Below are positions 25,653 to 33,888 of a stretch of 64,000 bases of DNA, in pieces. The position numbers and the translations under genes are program-made. Source of the DNA: Streptomyces sp. MJM8645 (GTDB taxonomy: Bacteria > Actinomycetota > Actinomycetes > Streptomycetales > Streptomycetaceae); contig NZ_LJJF01000004.1 of assembly GCF_001625365.1 (NCBI RefSeq), positions 59,295-123,294 on the forward strand, in the 5' to 3' direction. Every line of letters begins with the position of its first letter. Position 1 is the stretch's first letter. Below the pieces are notes generated by a model. That model was not told the origin of the DNA, did no database searches, and saw nothing but the letters and a program-made list of their open reading frames with translations.

Positions 25653-27446
25653 CTAGGCGATGAGGCCCATGCGGCGGTGGCTGAACAGGTCCTCGGGTTC
25701 GTAGACCGCCATGAGCGCGCCGTCGGCGCGGTCCGGGCTGGAGACCCCTCGGGCCTTCATGCTCTTCTTCGACTCGATGACGACGGCGCCGTTGCTGTTG
25801 GTGGACATGTTCGGCGAGGAGAGTTGGACGGCGCAGGCGTGGTCGACGCGCAGGCGCAGCCGGCCCTGGCCGGTAGCCGGGTCGGGCTGCAGCAGCGCGC
25901 GGCCAGCGAGCCACATCTCGTCCCGCTTGCGGTAGGGACGCATCAGCTGGGCCGGGTCGTCGCGCTCGGGGTCGATGTTCTCGGACACCATCACGCCGAC
26001 AATCTCCGCCTGGTGCCGGCCGTCCTCGCCCCAGCGTTCGAGCATGCTGGTGACGCCGTGGCCCAGGCCGTTGCGGTCGACCTTGACCCGGACCGGGGCC
26101 CGGGTGCCGAGCGCGGCCGCCAGGCGCTGCGCCCGGAGGATCTCCGCTTCGACCCGCTCGGCGACGTCGACCTGGTTCAGGTTGATCTGGCCGCTGGAGG
26201 CGTGTCGCTGCTCCAGGGCGTCGCCGACGACCCGATAGATCGTCACCTCGTCGCCGCCGTCCGCTGCGACGTCAACGCCGAGCCGGACCCAGGAACCGCG
26301 GCGCACCGTGTGGGTGGCAGTCTCTCCGACGAGACCCAGGTCCGCGGGGCGGACCCAGTCAGGTCCTTCGGGGTCGTCGGTGTCCTGGGCGGCTTCGATC
26401 CAGGCCAACGGAATGGCCTTGGAGCTGCCGCCCCTGGGGAAGCGGGCGTAGACCTTGGCCTGGACGTAGGGGTGGTCCTCGCCGTACTCGCGCACGGTGC
26501 GCGACACCCAGTCCATGTTCGGCAGGTGTTCGGCGAGGGAGTGCTTGGCGCCGCCGGGTGGGCAGTCCCGGCAGTACGGGACGCGTTCCAGGGTGATGGC
26601 CGGCGAGTCGAGGACCCGGATCGGGATCGTCGTGGTGGTCGGCTCCTCGGGGTCGTCGCCTTCGCCGCAGAGCAGCTCGAACCAGCTCCGCGGGTCGTCG
26701 GCCGGGGGGTTGCCGATGGCCAGCATCCGGGCGTCGCCCGTCAACAGGTTGTTGGTGCCGTTGCCGATGGTGCGGGCGATACCGCCGGCTTCGTCCACCA
26801 CGATGAGCAACTTCGGCGTCCCGTGGATGCCCTGCATCGCGGCCTCGTCGTTTTCCGGCGCCGTGAATCCGTAGGCGACCACCACCGCGTTGCCGTAGAG
26901 GTCCGGAATCTTCCACTGGACGGTGTCGCACCAACCCGGGAGTTTGCCCCGCGCGATCGTCTTCCTGATGTGCGGCCACAACTGGTTGCGGACCTGCCGA
27001 AAGCGCGTCGCCGTGGTCACGATCACGGCCGTGCCGGGCGGGTTGACGCAGCCCATCCACGCGACCAGGCGGCCGGCCAACCACGTCTTGCCGACGCCGA
27101 ACCCGGCCGGGACGGCCACCCGCTTGTGGTTGACCACCGCGTCCAGGACGTCCCGCTGCTTCGACCAGATCGTCTCTCCGAGGACGTCCTCGGTGAACCC
27201 TGACGGGGTGTCGGCCCACAGGCCGTAGAGGGTGCCCTGCTCGCGGCGAACTTCCCGGACGACGTAGCCGAGCTCCCTGGCCCCGAGGGTCTTCACCGTG
27301 GCCCGGCGGGCTGCCACGGGTGCGCGCAGCAACAGGTCGGCGACGTTGGCGGCGTCCTTCGACCTCACGCCCTGGCCGCTGCTGCGCCCTGCTTCCGCCA
27401 GGACGTCAGCGGTGGTGGTGCGCGGCGGCGCGGCGGTGGTCGGCAT
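25653..27446 (-). CDS. terL: Phage terminase large subunit (packaging ATPase/nuclease), 597 aa
   Basis: ATG 27446 is used; a GTG at 27455 is possible. The ATPase domain has Walker A AGFGVGKT (114-121) and Walker B LLIVVDEAGG (213-222), with a coupling motif VTTATRFRQV. The C-terminal RuvC-like nuclease shows RLGVDVAADGGDEVTIY and VKVDRNGLGHGV with acidic metal ligands. The enzyme cuts concatemers and pumps DNA into capsids. The small subunit is about 26 kb away at 53324, and portal and capsid genes do not flank it, which is unusual. Confidence 0.88.
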   Translation of the reverse strand: MPTTAAPPRTTTADVLAEAGRSSGQGVRSKDAANVADLLLRAPVAARRATVKTLGARELGYVVREVRREQGTLYGLWADTPSGFTEDVLGETIWSKQRDVLDAVVNHKRVAVPAGFGVGKTWLAGRLVAWMGCVNPPGTAVIVTTATRFRQVRNQLWPHIRKTIARGKLPGWCDTVQWKIPDLYGNAVVVAYGFTAPENDEAAMQGIHGTPKLLIVVDEAGGIARTIGNGTNNLLTGDARMLAIGNPPADDPRSWFELLCGEGDDPEEPTTTTIPIRVLDSPAITLERVPYCRDCPPGGAKHSLAEHLPNMDWVSRTVREYGEDHPYVQAKVYARFPRGGSSKAIPLAWIEAAQDTDDPEGPDWVRPADLGLVGETATHTVRRGSWVRLGVDVAADGGDEVTIYRVVGDALEQRHASSGQINLNQVDVAERVEAEILRAQRLAAALGTRAPVRVKVDRNGLGHGVTSMLERWGEDGRHQAEIVGVMVSENIDPERDDPAQLMRPYRKRDEMWLAGRALLQPDPATGQGRLRLRVDHACAVQLSSPNMSTNSNGAVVIESKKSMKARGVSSPDRADGALMAVYEPEDLFSHRRMGLIA

Positions 27447-27664
27447 GGCGGGCACTGTGACCGTCGGACGCGCCTTGTGTCCCGCTGTCCGAGCACGTGC
27501 GCGCAGTTCAACGCCTGGTTGTGCGATCCAGCATCACCGGGTCCCGTGAATACCTGTCCGGCAGGGCCGTCCCATCCGGGGCGGTCCTTCGCCATGTCCG
27601 AGCGGCCGCCGACTGCCCGGGCCGTCGACGGCCGACCGACCTCCCCACGCACAAGGAGCGACGT

Positions 27665-28066
27665 ATGTTCCCGAGCATCTTCATCGTCCTGCTGACCTGC
27701 CATTGGGCAGCGGACTTTCCCGGCCAGACCGATCATCAGGCCTCGCACAAAGCGGACCGGACTCTTCAAGGGTGGGTCGCGAACCTGACACACGCCTTCA
27801 CCCACGTGGCGATCACCGCGGTGGTGCTCTGGCTGGTCGGACTCGCCGAACCTGACCTTCACCCCACGCTGACGGCGGAGGCCTTCGGACTCGCCTGGGT
27901 AGGGATCAGCCACAGCGCGATCGACCGCCGCCGCATGGTGAAGTGATGGATGGAGCACACCGGTCAACGCGGCTACTACCAGCGGGACGGGGCCCTACAT
28001 GTCGATCAGGCTGCGCACGTGCTGCTCGGACTTCTGCCGGCCGCGCTGCTGATCTCCCGGCTGTAG
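27665..28066 (+). pseudogene. DUF3307-like membrane protein interrupted by an in-frame TGA
   Basis: AAGGAGCGACGT precedes ATG 27665. Three hydrophobic helices and the HWAADFPGQTDHQASHKA pattern match DUF3307 phage and host membrane proteins. A TGA at 27944-27946 stops the frame after DRRRMVK. The same frame then resumes as WMEHTGQRGYYQRDG and HVDQAAHVLLGLLPAALL, which is the conserved end of the family, to TAG 28066. A TGG-to-TGA change fits the family pattern. It may be a nonsense allele or a readthrough site. Confidence 0.7.
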
Positions 28067-28084
28067 CAGGTGGTGCCGAATATG

Positions 28085-28126
28085 CTGCTGCTCCCAGGCC
28101 GGGATGCGGTGGCCTGGGAGCAGCAG
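28085..28126. terminator. 16-bp hairpin terminator
   Basis: Arms at 28085-28100 and 28111-28126 are exact complements (left arm CTGCTGCTCCCAGGCC) around a 10-base loop. It lies between convergent genes. Confidence 0.75.
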
Positions 28127-28164
28127 GGGTGTGAGGGCTGTGGAGGAGCGCCTCACAATCAGGT

Positions 28165-28193
28165 GTACGACGGTTGGCCCGGAAGCGTTACAC
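28165..28193 (-). promoter_or_regulatory. GTAACGC-N15-CGTAC element, copy 3 (minus strand)
   Basis: The element is on the minus strand with the same 15-bp spacing and overlaps the TAA stop of the gene ending at 28188. No minus-strand gene starts directly downstream, so a promoter role is less clear for this copy. Confidence 0.4.
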
Positions 28194-29258
28194 CTGGCCG
28201 GCCGCCTGGTCGTGGGCGCGCTGTGCCTCGTCGTGGCGGGCGCGGGCCGTCACGATGAGCAGCTCGTACTTCTTGAGGTCGGCGAGCGCGTCTTCGACGG
28301 GCAACTCGGTGACGCCGTGCTCGTGTGCGAGGCGGGCCCTGGCGGCGCCGGCTCGGGGCGGCTCCGGGTCCTGGGCGGCGTCGGCCGGATGCCCCAGGGC
28401 GGCGGTCCACACCTTGTCCCACTCCTCGCGGGTGCAGCCCAGGGCCCTGGGCATGGAGCGGATGCGGCTGCCGCCGTAGGCCCACAGCGACAGCGCGGCG
28501 CGGTGGCGCAGCTGGGTGTACTCGTCGACGTTTGCGGCGGCCGCGCGGGCGATCTCTGCGGCACGGCGGGCCCGGTCTGCGGGGGCGAGGCCGTCGAGTT
28601 CGGCGGCGACCAGGCGGACGGCTGCTTGGCGGGCCGTCTCCAGGTCGGTTGCCCTGTTCTCGTCGGTTACCCGCTTGGTGGCGGTCATGGAGGTGGCGGT
28701 GGCGGCCATGCCGATCTGGGCGGCGATGGCCTCGTGGCTCAGTTGGTAGGGCGGCTGGCGTAGCGCGAGGATCGCGGCATCGCGGAATTTCATGGCCTCG
28801 GCGTTGCGGGCCCGGTCCTGCTCGGTGAACATGCCGAACGTGGCGACCTGGTCGAGTGCCTTGTCGACGGGCAGTTCGGCGATGCCGGCTGCACGTGCGG
28901 CTGCGATGCGGTCGGGGCCTGCTGGGGGGGTGGGCGGCGGCGGGGTGTTTCCGGTGATCTTCCAGCCGAAGGCGCCGGCCTGGATGCGGGTCCACTGCAT
29001 CCGGGTGCACCCCATGCTCTGTTCCAGGCCTCGGGTGCGGTGGCCCTCGTATGCCCACAAGGACAGGGCAGCGTGGTCGCGTCGGGTCTGGTGTTCGGCG
29101 CGGTCCGTCTCGGCTTGTTCCATGATCTCGACGGCGCGTCGGGCCCGCGCCATGGGGTGGGCGATCGCGCCGAGTTCGGTGGCGACTTCCTTGGCGGCGT
29201 CCTCACGGATCGTCGCGAAGTCTGGGCGCTCGGGGTAGAGGAACGTGCTCTTGGACAT
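28188..29258 (-). CDS. Protein with duplicated HTH-like module, 356 aa
   Basis: ATG 29258 begins MSKSTFLYPERPDFATIRED. Two modules share one pattern: HAALSLWAYEGHRTRGLEQS plus MGCTRMQWTRI near 62-95, and RAALSLWAYGGSRIRSMPRA plus LGCTREEWDKV near 255-285. A third HTH-like stretch (QLSHEAIAAQIGMAATA) lies between. The end is a charged helix. The protein probably binds DNA at repeated sites. A TGTTACAGTT-type promoter precedes it. Confidence 0.65.
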   Translation of the reverse strand: MSKSTFLYPERPDFATIREDAAKEVATELGAIAHPMARARRAVEIMEQAETDRAEHQTRRDHAALSLWAYEGHRTRGLEQSMGCTRMQWTRIQAGAFGWKITGNTPPPPTPPAGPDRIAAARAAGIAELPVDKALDQVATFGMFTEQDRARNAEAMKFRDAAILALRQPPYQLSHEAIAAQIGMAATATSMTATKRVTDENRATDLETARQAAVRLVAAELDGLAPADRARRAAEIARAAAANVDEYTQLRHRAALSLWAYGGSRIRSMPRALGCTREEWDKVWTAALGHPADAAQDPEPPRAGAARARLAHEHGVTELPVEDALADLKKYELLIVTARARHDEAQRAHDQAAGQV

Positions 29259-29326
29259 GGTGGTGGGGACTCCTGCACAGTCACGGTGGAGTGTGCGGCT
29301 GGGGCATCCCCATCACCGACTCCGGC

Positions 29327-29346
29327 AACTGTAACACCCGCAATGA
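29327..29346 (-). promoter_or_regulatory. TCATT-N5-TGTTACAGTT promoter motif, site 1
   Basis: On the minus strand the site reads TCATT, five bases, TGTTACAGTT. TACAGT preceded by TGT fits an extended -10. It lies about 70 bp before ATG 29258. A small GGGG-ATG-CCCC hairpin follows in the leader. Confidence 0.6.
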
Positions 29347-29354
29347 GACGCGGG

Positions 29355-29999
29355 TTAGCAGCCGGTTAGCGCTGTCATCAGCGCCGCGCGCTGTGCGTCG
29401 GTCACCCCCATCTCCCACCGGGCCTTCGTCCGGGCGTAACCGGCCGCGAACTCGCACTCGGCCTTCTTGCCGCCCGAGGGCTTCCACTGGTCGGGGCCGC
29501 GGCCGCCCTTTGCTCGGTTCACCGACGGCAGGGTGGGAACCAGGTTGTCGTCGTCGTTGGCGAACTCGCGGCGCCACTCCGGAGTCCAGGTGTTCGCACC
29601 GGACGCCCAGGCGTCCTGGAGCGCGACGCGGTGGTCGACGTCGATGTGCTCGACGTCGGTGACCACGCTGGTGCCGGTGTAGGGGTCGGTGAGGCGGCCG
29701 GACAAGACGATCGTGCATTCGGCGGGTCGCTGCGGGGCGGTGACCTGCTCGGTGAGGGCGCGCAGCAGCGCGGCCTGGCGGGCGTTGCAGCCGTCACCGT
29801 CCAGATCTTCCCATCCGCCGAACAGTGCGCGGTCGTAGCCGGGTGTGGGGGCGGTTGCGGCGGCGGGGAGGGAGACGACGAGCCTCTGGTCGTCGGTGAG
29901 TGGCTGCGCCGGTGGGGAGGTGATGGCGAAGGTCGCGGTGACGGTGAGCGCGGCGGCGGCGCGGGCGGCGAGGCGGGCAGCGGGCAACGGGTTCTCCAA
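29355..29999 (-). CDS. Secreted HNH nuclease-like protein (DUF1524 type), 214 aa
   Basis: TTG 29999 is chosen because it gives a signal peptide (LAARAAAALTVTATFAITSP) cleaved near SPPAQP. The domain carries VEHIDVDHRVALQDAWASGA with the His pair, then NDDDNLVPTLPSVNRAKGG and WKP, as in HNH proteins of the DUF1524/GmrSD class common in Streptomyces. It would cut DNA or act outside the cell. A weak ribosome-binding site makes the start uncertain. The gene follows the Cys-rich small gene by 17 bp. Confidence 0.78.
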   Translation of the reverse strand: MENPLPAARLAARAAAALTVTATFAITSPPAQPLTDDQRLVVSLPAAATAPTPGYDRALFGGWEDLDGDGCNARQAALLRALTEQVTAPQRPAECTIVLSGRLTDPYTGTSVVTDVEHIDVDHRVALQDAWASGANTWTPEWRREFANDDDNLVPTLPSVNRAKGGRGPDQWKPSGGKKAECEFAAGYARTKARWEMGVTDAQRAALMTALTGC

Positions 30000-30016
30000 G
30001 CGGGGTGGCGGTCCGT

Positions 30017-30175
30017 CTACCGGGCCGGGTGGTCGCCGGCCTGCGGGGCCGGGCGGTCGGGGCACGTGCAGTCGTTGTGCGCTTCCCCGCACACCGGGCA
30101 GAGCTGGTGCCGGGGGCATTCCCCGTCCGGGTGGGCTTCGCGGATACACGGCAGGCCAGACAGGGAGGTGGTCAT
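30017..30175 (-). CDS. Small Cys-rich (zinc-finger-like) protein, 52 aa
   Basis: ATG 30175 overlaps the stop of the HNH gene upstream (ATGA). Six Cys and two or three His are packed in CIREAHPDGECPRHQLCPVC and GEAHNDCTCPD. This suggests one or two zinc sites. It is too short for further assignment. It lies between two HNH-type nuclease genes and may be a DNA-contacting accessory. Confidence 0.6.
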   Translation of the reverse strand: MTTSLSGLPCIREAHPDGECPRHQLCPVCGEAHNDCTCPDRPAPQAGDHPAR

Positions 30176-30642
30176 CGGCGTGCCAGGGTGGTGATGACGA
30201 CCGGCACGCCGAGCGTTCGGCTGGTGCCGTCGGGCTCCAGGGTGCGCAGCTCGCCGGTGGGGTAGCGGACGGGTACGTGGGCGGGGTCGGTGGGACGGCG
30301 GACCTTCCACCCGGCGGCGTAGGAGGCGGCGGGGTTCGCCTCCATCCACATGTTGCACGCCTGGCAGGCCGTGACGAGGTTCGTCGGGTGGTTGATCGCG
30401 GGGTCGCTGCTGCCGCCCATGGCCCGGTTGGTGCGGTGCTGGATCGTCAGGGTGCTGCCGGTGCCGCACCGTACGCACTGGTGGCCGTCCCGGGCGTAGA
30501 CCAGGGTGCGGACAGCCGTGGTGGGTCCGGTGTTGCGGGGGCGGGTGCGCAGCGCGGTCACGAGGGTGGTGGCTCCGTTCCCCTCGGGCACGAGCGGCCC
30601 GAGGTGACGAGGAGAGTGCAGGCCAGCGGGGTCTTGTGTCAC
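30172..30642 (-). CDS. HNH endonuclease, 156 aa
   Basis: GTG 30642 overlaps the upstream stop by 4 bp. The HNH core is CVRCGTGSTLTIQHRTNRAM followed by NHPTNLVTACQACNMWME, with two CxxC zinc pairs and the catalytic His in IQH. Phage HNH proteins often work with terminase in packaging, or act as homing nucleases. It is coupled to the acidic protein gene upstream. Confidence 0.82.
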   Translation of the reverse strand: MTQDPAGLHSPRHLGPLVPEGNGATTLVTALRTRPRNTGPTTAVRTLVYARDGHQCVRCGTGSTLTIQHRTNRAMGGSSDPAINHPTNLVTACQACNMWMEANPAASYAAGWKVRRPTDPAHVPVRYPTGELRTLEPDGTSRTLGVPVVITTLARR

Positions 30643-30983
30643 CCGCTGGTCGGCCAGTCGCGTACGTCGACGTCGACGACCTCGGGGTTCTCGGTGGTCT
30701 GGGTGTGCTTGGCGGGGTCGAGGTGGTCGTGCCACAGCTCGGGGTAGTCGTTGAGCCAGCCGGCGAGGGTGTGCTGTTCGTCGGAGAGGTCGTGCTGTTC
30801 GTCGTCGCAGAACTCGATCAGCTCGATCGGGACCTCGTCCAGGGGCACGTCCAGGGCGTAGACGGTCGTCTCGATCACGGTCAGGCCGAGGGTGAGCGGC
30901 GCGGTGTCGGGGGCCTGGGCGGGCTTCGGCTCGGCGGCGGTCACCGTCACGGCGGTGGTGGGGGTGGTGGTGGTCACGGTCAA
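30639..30983 (-). CDS. Small acidic protein, 114 aa
   Basis: TTG 30983 is placed 9 bases after GGGAG, and GTG 30977 is an alternative. The first 35 residues are Thr/Pro/Ala-rich and disordered. The rest is strongly acidic (LDEVPIELIEFCDDEQHDLS). The family is not recognised. Such acidic proteins can be DNA mimics or inhibitors of DNA-binding enzymes, which would fit its coupling to an HNH nuclease gene. That is only inference. Confidence 0.55.
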   Translation of the reverse strand: MTVTTTTPTTAVTVTAAEPKPAQAPDTAPLTLGLTVIETTVYALDVPLDEVPIELIEFCDDEQHDLSDEQHTLAGWLNDYPELWHDHLDPAKHTQTTENPEVVDVDVRDWPTSG

Positions 30984-31086
30984 AGGGGGGCTCCCTGCTG
31001 GTCGGTGTCCGTGCAAGGGGAGCAGTCCGGGGCCGCTTGCGTCCCGGTCGGCGGGCCGCCGGGCCCGGTCGCCGGGAGCGGACGCA

Positions 31087-31121
31087 CTGCTGCGCCCCGG
31101 CGGGTGACCGGGGCGCAGCAG
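31087..31121 (-). terminator. 14-bp hairpin terminator
   Basis: Arms CTGCTGCGCCCCGG and CCGGGGCGCAGCAG enclose 7 bases, 30 bp after the stop of the gene ending at 31153. Confidence 0.75.
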
Positions 31122-31152
31122 GGGTGGTGGTCGGGTTGTTGTCCCGATCGGG

Positions 31153-31650
31153 CTATGTCCGGTCTTCGGTGGTGAACTTGCCGCAGGCGACGGTGAGTTC
31201 TTCGTAGTCGTGCTGGAGAACCCCGGTGTCGATGTGCTCGGCCCGGTACTGGGAGCAGCGGGTGCAGATCACCCGGTCGGGGCTGGTGAGTGGGCGGAAG
31301 TCCGATGTGCAGCTCGTGCGGTAGTCGGGGGTGCTCTCGTCGTCGGAGGGGTGGGTGTGCTCGCTCTTCCAGTGCAGGCACTCGGCGCACAGCGGCTTGT
31401 CGGTGTCGGTGGGGGTGGCGGTGTGTTCCTGGGCGTCGGGGCCGGGGCCGGTGGTGTAGCGGACGGCGCAGTTGTGCAGCAGGACCGCTTGGCCGCCGTC
31501 GTCGAGGCTGTCGGCCAGGAGTCGGCGCAGCCGCATCGCGGAGACCTCCGCCGCGACGGTGGCGTTGGGGATGCCGGGGGTGATCGTGTAGGCGGGGCAC
31601 CCGGTGTGCTGGGCGATGGTGTCGTAGGTGATCTCGTCGAGCAGGTTCAC
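31153..31650 (-). CDS. Hypothetical protein with two CxxC-like zinc pairs, 165 aa
   Basis: GTG 31650 begins MNLLDEITYDTIAQHTGCPA. The first half is alpha/beta. The second half has CAECLHWKSEHTHPS and CTRCSQYRAEHIDTG, two similar Cys-x2-Cys...His units about 45 residues apart that probably form a zinc ribbon pair. The same CxxC-x6-7-EH style recurs in the protein encoded at 39279 (CEHCGLWAREHH), so the phage block shares this module. The function is unknown. It follows the neighbouring gene by 15 bp. Confidence 0.65.
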   Translation of the reverse strand: MNLLDEITYDTIAQHTGCPAYTITPGIPNATVAAEVSAMRLRRLLADSLDDGGQAVLLHNCAVRYTTGPGPDAQEHTATPTDTDKPLCAECLHWKSEHTHPSDDESTPDYRTSCTSDFRPLTSPDRVICTRCSQYRAEHIDTGVLQHDYEELTVACGKFTTEDRT

Positions 31651-31665
31651 GGTGGTGTCCAGGGG

Positions 31666-32889
31666 TTAGAACGAGGCGACGGTGATGGTGGTGGCCAGAC
31701 GGGCGCCCCGGTGGGCGCGGGCGGCCGTGTGAGAGAGGACGGAGGACGCGGATGCGTTCGCCCAGCCGCACGCGCAGGTGACGGTGATGTGGCCGGTGGT
31801 GCCGTCGACCGTGCTGGTGGTGTCGTGCTCGTGTAGGGCCAGGAGGAGGTGCCCGAGGAACGTCACCTCGACGGGCGCGTCCATCGTGCCGGGGGTGGCG
31901 ATGAGGCCCCGTTCCAGGAGCACGGCCGTCTGCTTCGGCCCAATGATGGTGGCCTCCAGAGCGATGCGCGGGCGGCCGGATCGGTCGACTCGGCAGGCCG
32001 TCTCGCTGCTGTCGCGGATCTGCCGCAGGTCGTCGGTGGCGCTGGCGGAGCGGCGGAGCCGCGCGGCCGGTTCGATCACGGCGGTCAGCGAGGGCGCACC
32101 CTTCCGATCGACGCAGCGCAGGGTGAGCCGGCCGTTGCGGTACAGCTCGATGCCGAGTTGGTTGTGGGCGACGTGGTCGACCAGTTCACGGGTGGCGGGG
32201 TCGGTCAGCGGCCTGGTCTGCGGGCGCTGGGCGGGGCCGTGGCGAGTGATGGTCTCGTGGAAGGCGGGGGCTGGCTGCGGCTGCTCGATGGTGGTGCACT
32301 GGCAGGCGCAGGGGCAGCGGCCGCAGGTGGGGCAGGCCGGGGCGTTGTCGTCGCACCAGCAGATGCACAGGCCGGTGCGGTCGCATACGCAGGCGGTGGG
32401 TGGTTCCGCCTCCGGCCGGTCGAGGCAGGCGAGCAGCGCGGCGGCCCCGCTGATGCTGCGATCGGCGAGGCTTAGGTCGTGGCGGCCGTCCGGGTGGACG
32501 GTCAGGTCACAGTCGGGCTGGTCGTCGAACTGGCACAGGTCGTAGGTTCCGGGGGTGAGGTAGCGGACGCTGCTGGGGTCCGGGTTGTCGCCGTAACCGT
32601 GGTCGTGGTGTGCGTGCGCGGTGTCCTCGAAGAAGACGGCGCAGAGCCGGGCGGCGGTGGCCGCGTCGACGCCGATGAAGTCGACCGTGGCGTCCAGGCC
32701 GGCGTGCACGATGATCGTGCCGCTGTGCTCGCCGGTGTCCCATGTCGCCACAGTGCGGGTCGGGGTGGAGCGGGCGGGGTCTGCGGTGAGGCCGGGGCGG
32801 TAGGTCGTGAGCAGCGCGAGGGCTTCGGCGCTGGTGGCACGTAGTGCGGCGTTCAGGCGGGCGTCGGGCGCGGCCGGGGTGGTGGTCAT
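31666..32889 (-). CDS. Cys-rich hypothetical phage protein, 407 aa
   Basis: ATG 32889 overlaps the upstream stop (ATGA). The central part holds an unusual Cys cluster at about residues 167-198 (CVCDRTGLCICWCDDNAPAC then PTCGRCPCACQC), with 12 Cys within 32 residues. The N-terminal region contains many His (AHAHHDHGYGD). The C-terminal region is beta-rich with CACGW. It may bind several zinc ions or a metal cluster. I know no family with this cluster. Confidence 0.65.
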   Translation of the reverse strand: MTTTPAAPDARLNAALRATSAEALALLTTYRPGLTADPARSTPTRTVATWDTGEHSGTIIVHAGLDATVDFIGVDAATAARLCAVFFEDTAHAHHDHGYGDNPDPSSVRYLTPGTYDLCQFDDQPDCDLTVHPDGRHDLSLADRSISGAAALLACLDRPEAEPPTACVCDRTGLCICWCDDNAPACPTCGRCPCACQCTTIEQPQPAPAFHETITRHGPAQRPQTRPLTDPATRELVDHVAHNQLGIELYRNGRLTLRCVDRKGAPSLTAVIEPAARLRRSASATDDLRQIRDSSETACRVDRSGRPRIALEATIIGPKQTAVLLERGLIATPGTMDAPVEVTFLGHLLLALHEHDTTSTVDGTTGHITVTCACGWANASASSVLSHTAARAHRGARLATTITVASF

Positions 32890-33134
32890 CGGGTGCTCTC
32901 CGGGGCGTGGTGGATGGCGACGAGGTGTACGGCTTCGGCGGTGAAGTCGCGGGGGTTGGAGATCATCACCGGGAGGTCGGCGAGGGTGGAGTAGCCGGGG
33001 ATGATCCGGCAGCGCTGCACGCGGAGCTTGGGGTCGTCGCCGACCCGGTAGATGGCCCGGACCTTGTAGGGCTCGTCCTGGGCGTGGGTGTCGGCGAGCG
33101 CGGTGGTCGCGGCGTTGATGACGTGGGTGTTCAT
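32886..33134 (-). CDS. Small hypothetical protein, 82 aa
   Basis: ATG 33134 to TGA 32886, coupled by ATGA to the Cys-rich gene. The product (YKVRAIYRVGDDPKLRVQRC then a beta-rich middle, ending VHLVAIHHAPESTR) looks like a small beta-rich fold. The last codons read GGAGAGCACC in DNA, close to the leader-hairpin loop motif found elsewhere, which may be coincidence. The function is unknown. Confidence 0.6.
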   Translation of the reverse strand: MNTHVINAATTALADTHAQDEPYKVRAIYRVGDDPKLRVQRCRIIPGYSTLADLPVMISNPRDFTAEAVHLVAIHHAPESTR

Positions 33135-33264
33135 GCTGGTGGTCTCTCTGCTGTGCGGGCCGGGCGCCCGGTCCGGGGCGGGATCGCCTCATCGGCGGGG
33201 CCGGGGCGCTCGGCATGGGTGTACGGGGGCGCCGGGGGTTGCGTCGCGCCCCGGAGGCGGGCCT

Positions 33265-33302
33265 GGTGCTGCGCCCTGCCGGGTCGGGCGGGGCGCAGCA
33301 CC
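33265..33302 (-). terminator. Hairpin terminator
   Basis: Arms of 12 perfect pairs (GGTGCTGCGCCC with its complement) extend inward by 4 more pairs, one of them T-G. It starts 9 bp after the stop of the gene ending at 33311. Confidence 0.75.
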
Positions 33303-33310
33303 GGCGGGGG

Positions 33311-33820
33311 TCAGAGGGCGGCGGTTTCCTCTTCGGTGAGGTACCAGCCGTTGTTCATGTAGTGGCGCTGGGAGGCCGGGCTGCGGAAGTCGATCGGGTT
33401 GAGCGGGAGCCCGCAGACCAGTCGTTCGAGGTTGGCGACGGTGAGCGCCTGTCCGGGGTACGGGAGGATCAGGACCGGTTCGTCGGCGGGCCACGGGCCG
33501 CAGGAGTGCCAGGGGTCGGCGCTGGTGAGGACGACGGTGCCCTCGGGGCCCTGCACTTCGTCGAGGCCGCACACGCCGCAGCCGCAGTTCGGGTCGTACG
33601 GCGCGGGGAGGGCGACGTAGGCGCCGCCGTGGAAGTAGTCGGCGATCGGCATGCGGCGGCCGCCGGCGGGCTGGAATGCGGAGACGATCAGGTCGCCGGT
33701 CTTGACCTGGTCGGCGCGGACGACGCGCAGCAGTTCGCAGGTGAGCGCGGGCCTGGCGAGCGTGTACTCGGTGGTCTTGGTGACGATGACCTGGTGGAAG
33801 TCGACGGGGTGGATGCTCAC
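33311..33820 (-). CDS. Hypothetical protein, 169 aa
   Basis: GTG 33820 starts MSIHPVDFHQVIVTKTTEYT. The sequence is beta-rich with NCGCGVCGLDEVQGPEG (three clustered Cys) and a helical end (YMNNGWYLTEEETAAL). There is no known family. It forms a single-gene or two-gene unit bounded by hairpins on both sides, so its expression seems separately controlled. GAGGA lies 12 bases before the start. Confidence 0.6.
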   Translation of the reverse strand: MSIHPVDFHQVIVTKTTEYTLARPALTCELLRVVRADQVKTGDLIVSAFQPAGGRRMPIADYFHGGAYVALPAPYDPNCGCGVCGLDEVQGPEGTVVLTSADPWHSCGPWPADEPVLILPYPGQALTVANLERLVCGLPLNPIDFRSPASQRHYMNNGWYLTEEETAAL

Positions 33821-33845
33821 GGTGGATGGGTCCTCAGCGGTTGGG

Positions 33846-33874
33846 GGGTGCCCCGCCTTTGGGGCGGGGCACCC
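33846..33874 (-). terminator. 12-bp hairpin terminator
   Basis: Arms GGGTGCCCCGCC and GGCGGGGCACCC enclose 5 bases. It follows the gene ending at 33889. Confidence 0.75.
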
Positions 33875-33888
33875 GGGGCGGGGCTGGC

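Noticed and set aside
25677..27203. 508-codon plus-strand frame
   Set aside because: It is antisense to the terminase gene, whose Walker and nuclease motifs are clear.
32886..32910. GGAGAGCACC before ATG 32889 as another leader hairpin
   Set aside because: Only two or three pairs can form, and the bases are codons of the upstream gene, so chance is likely.
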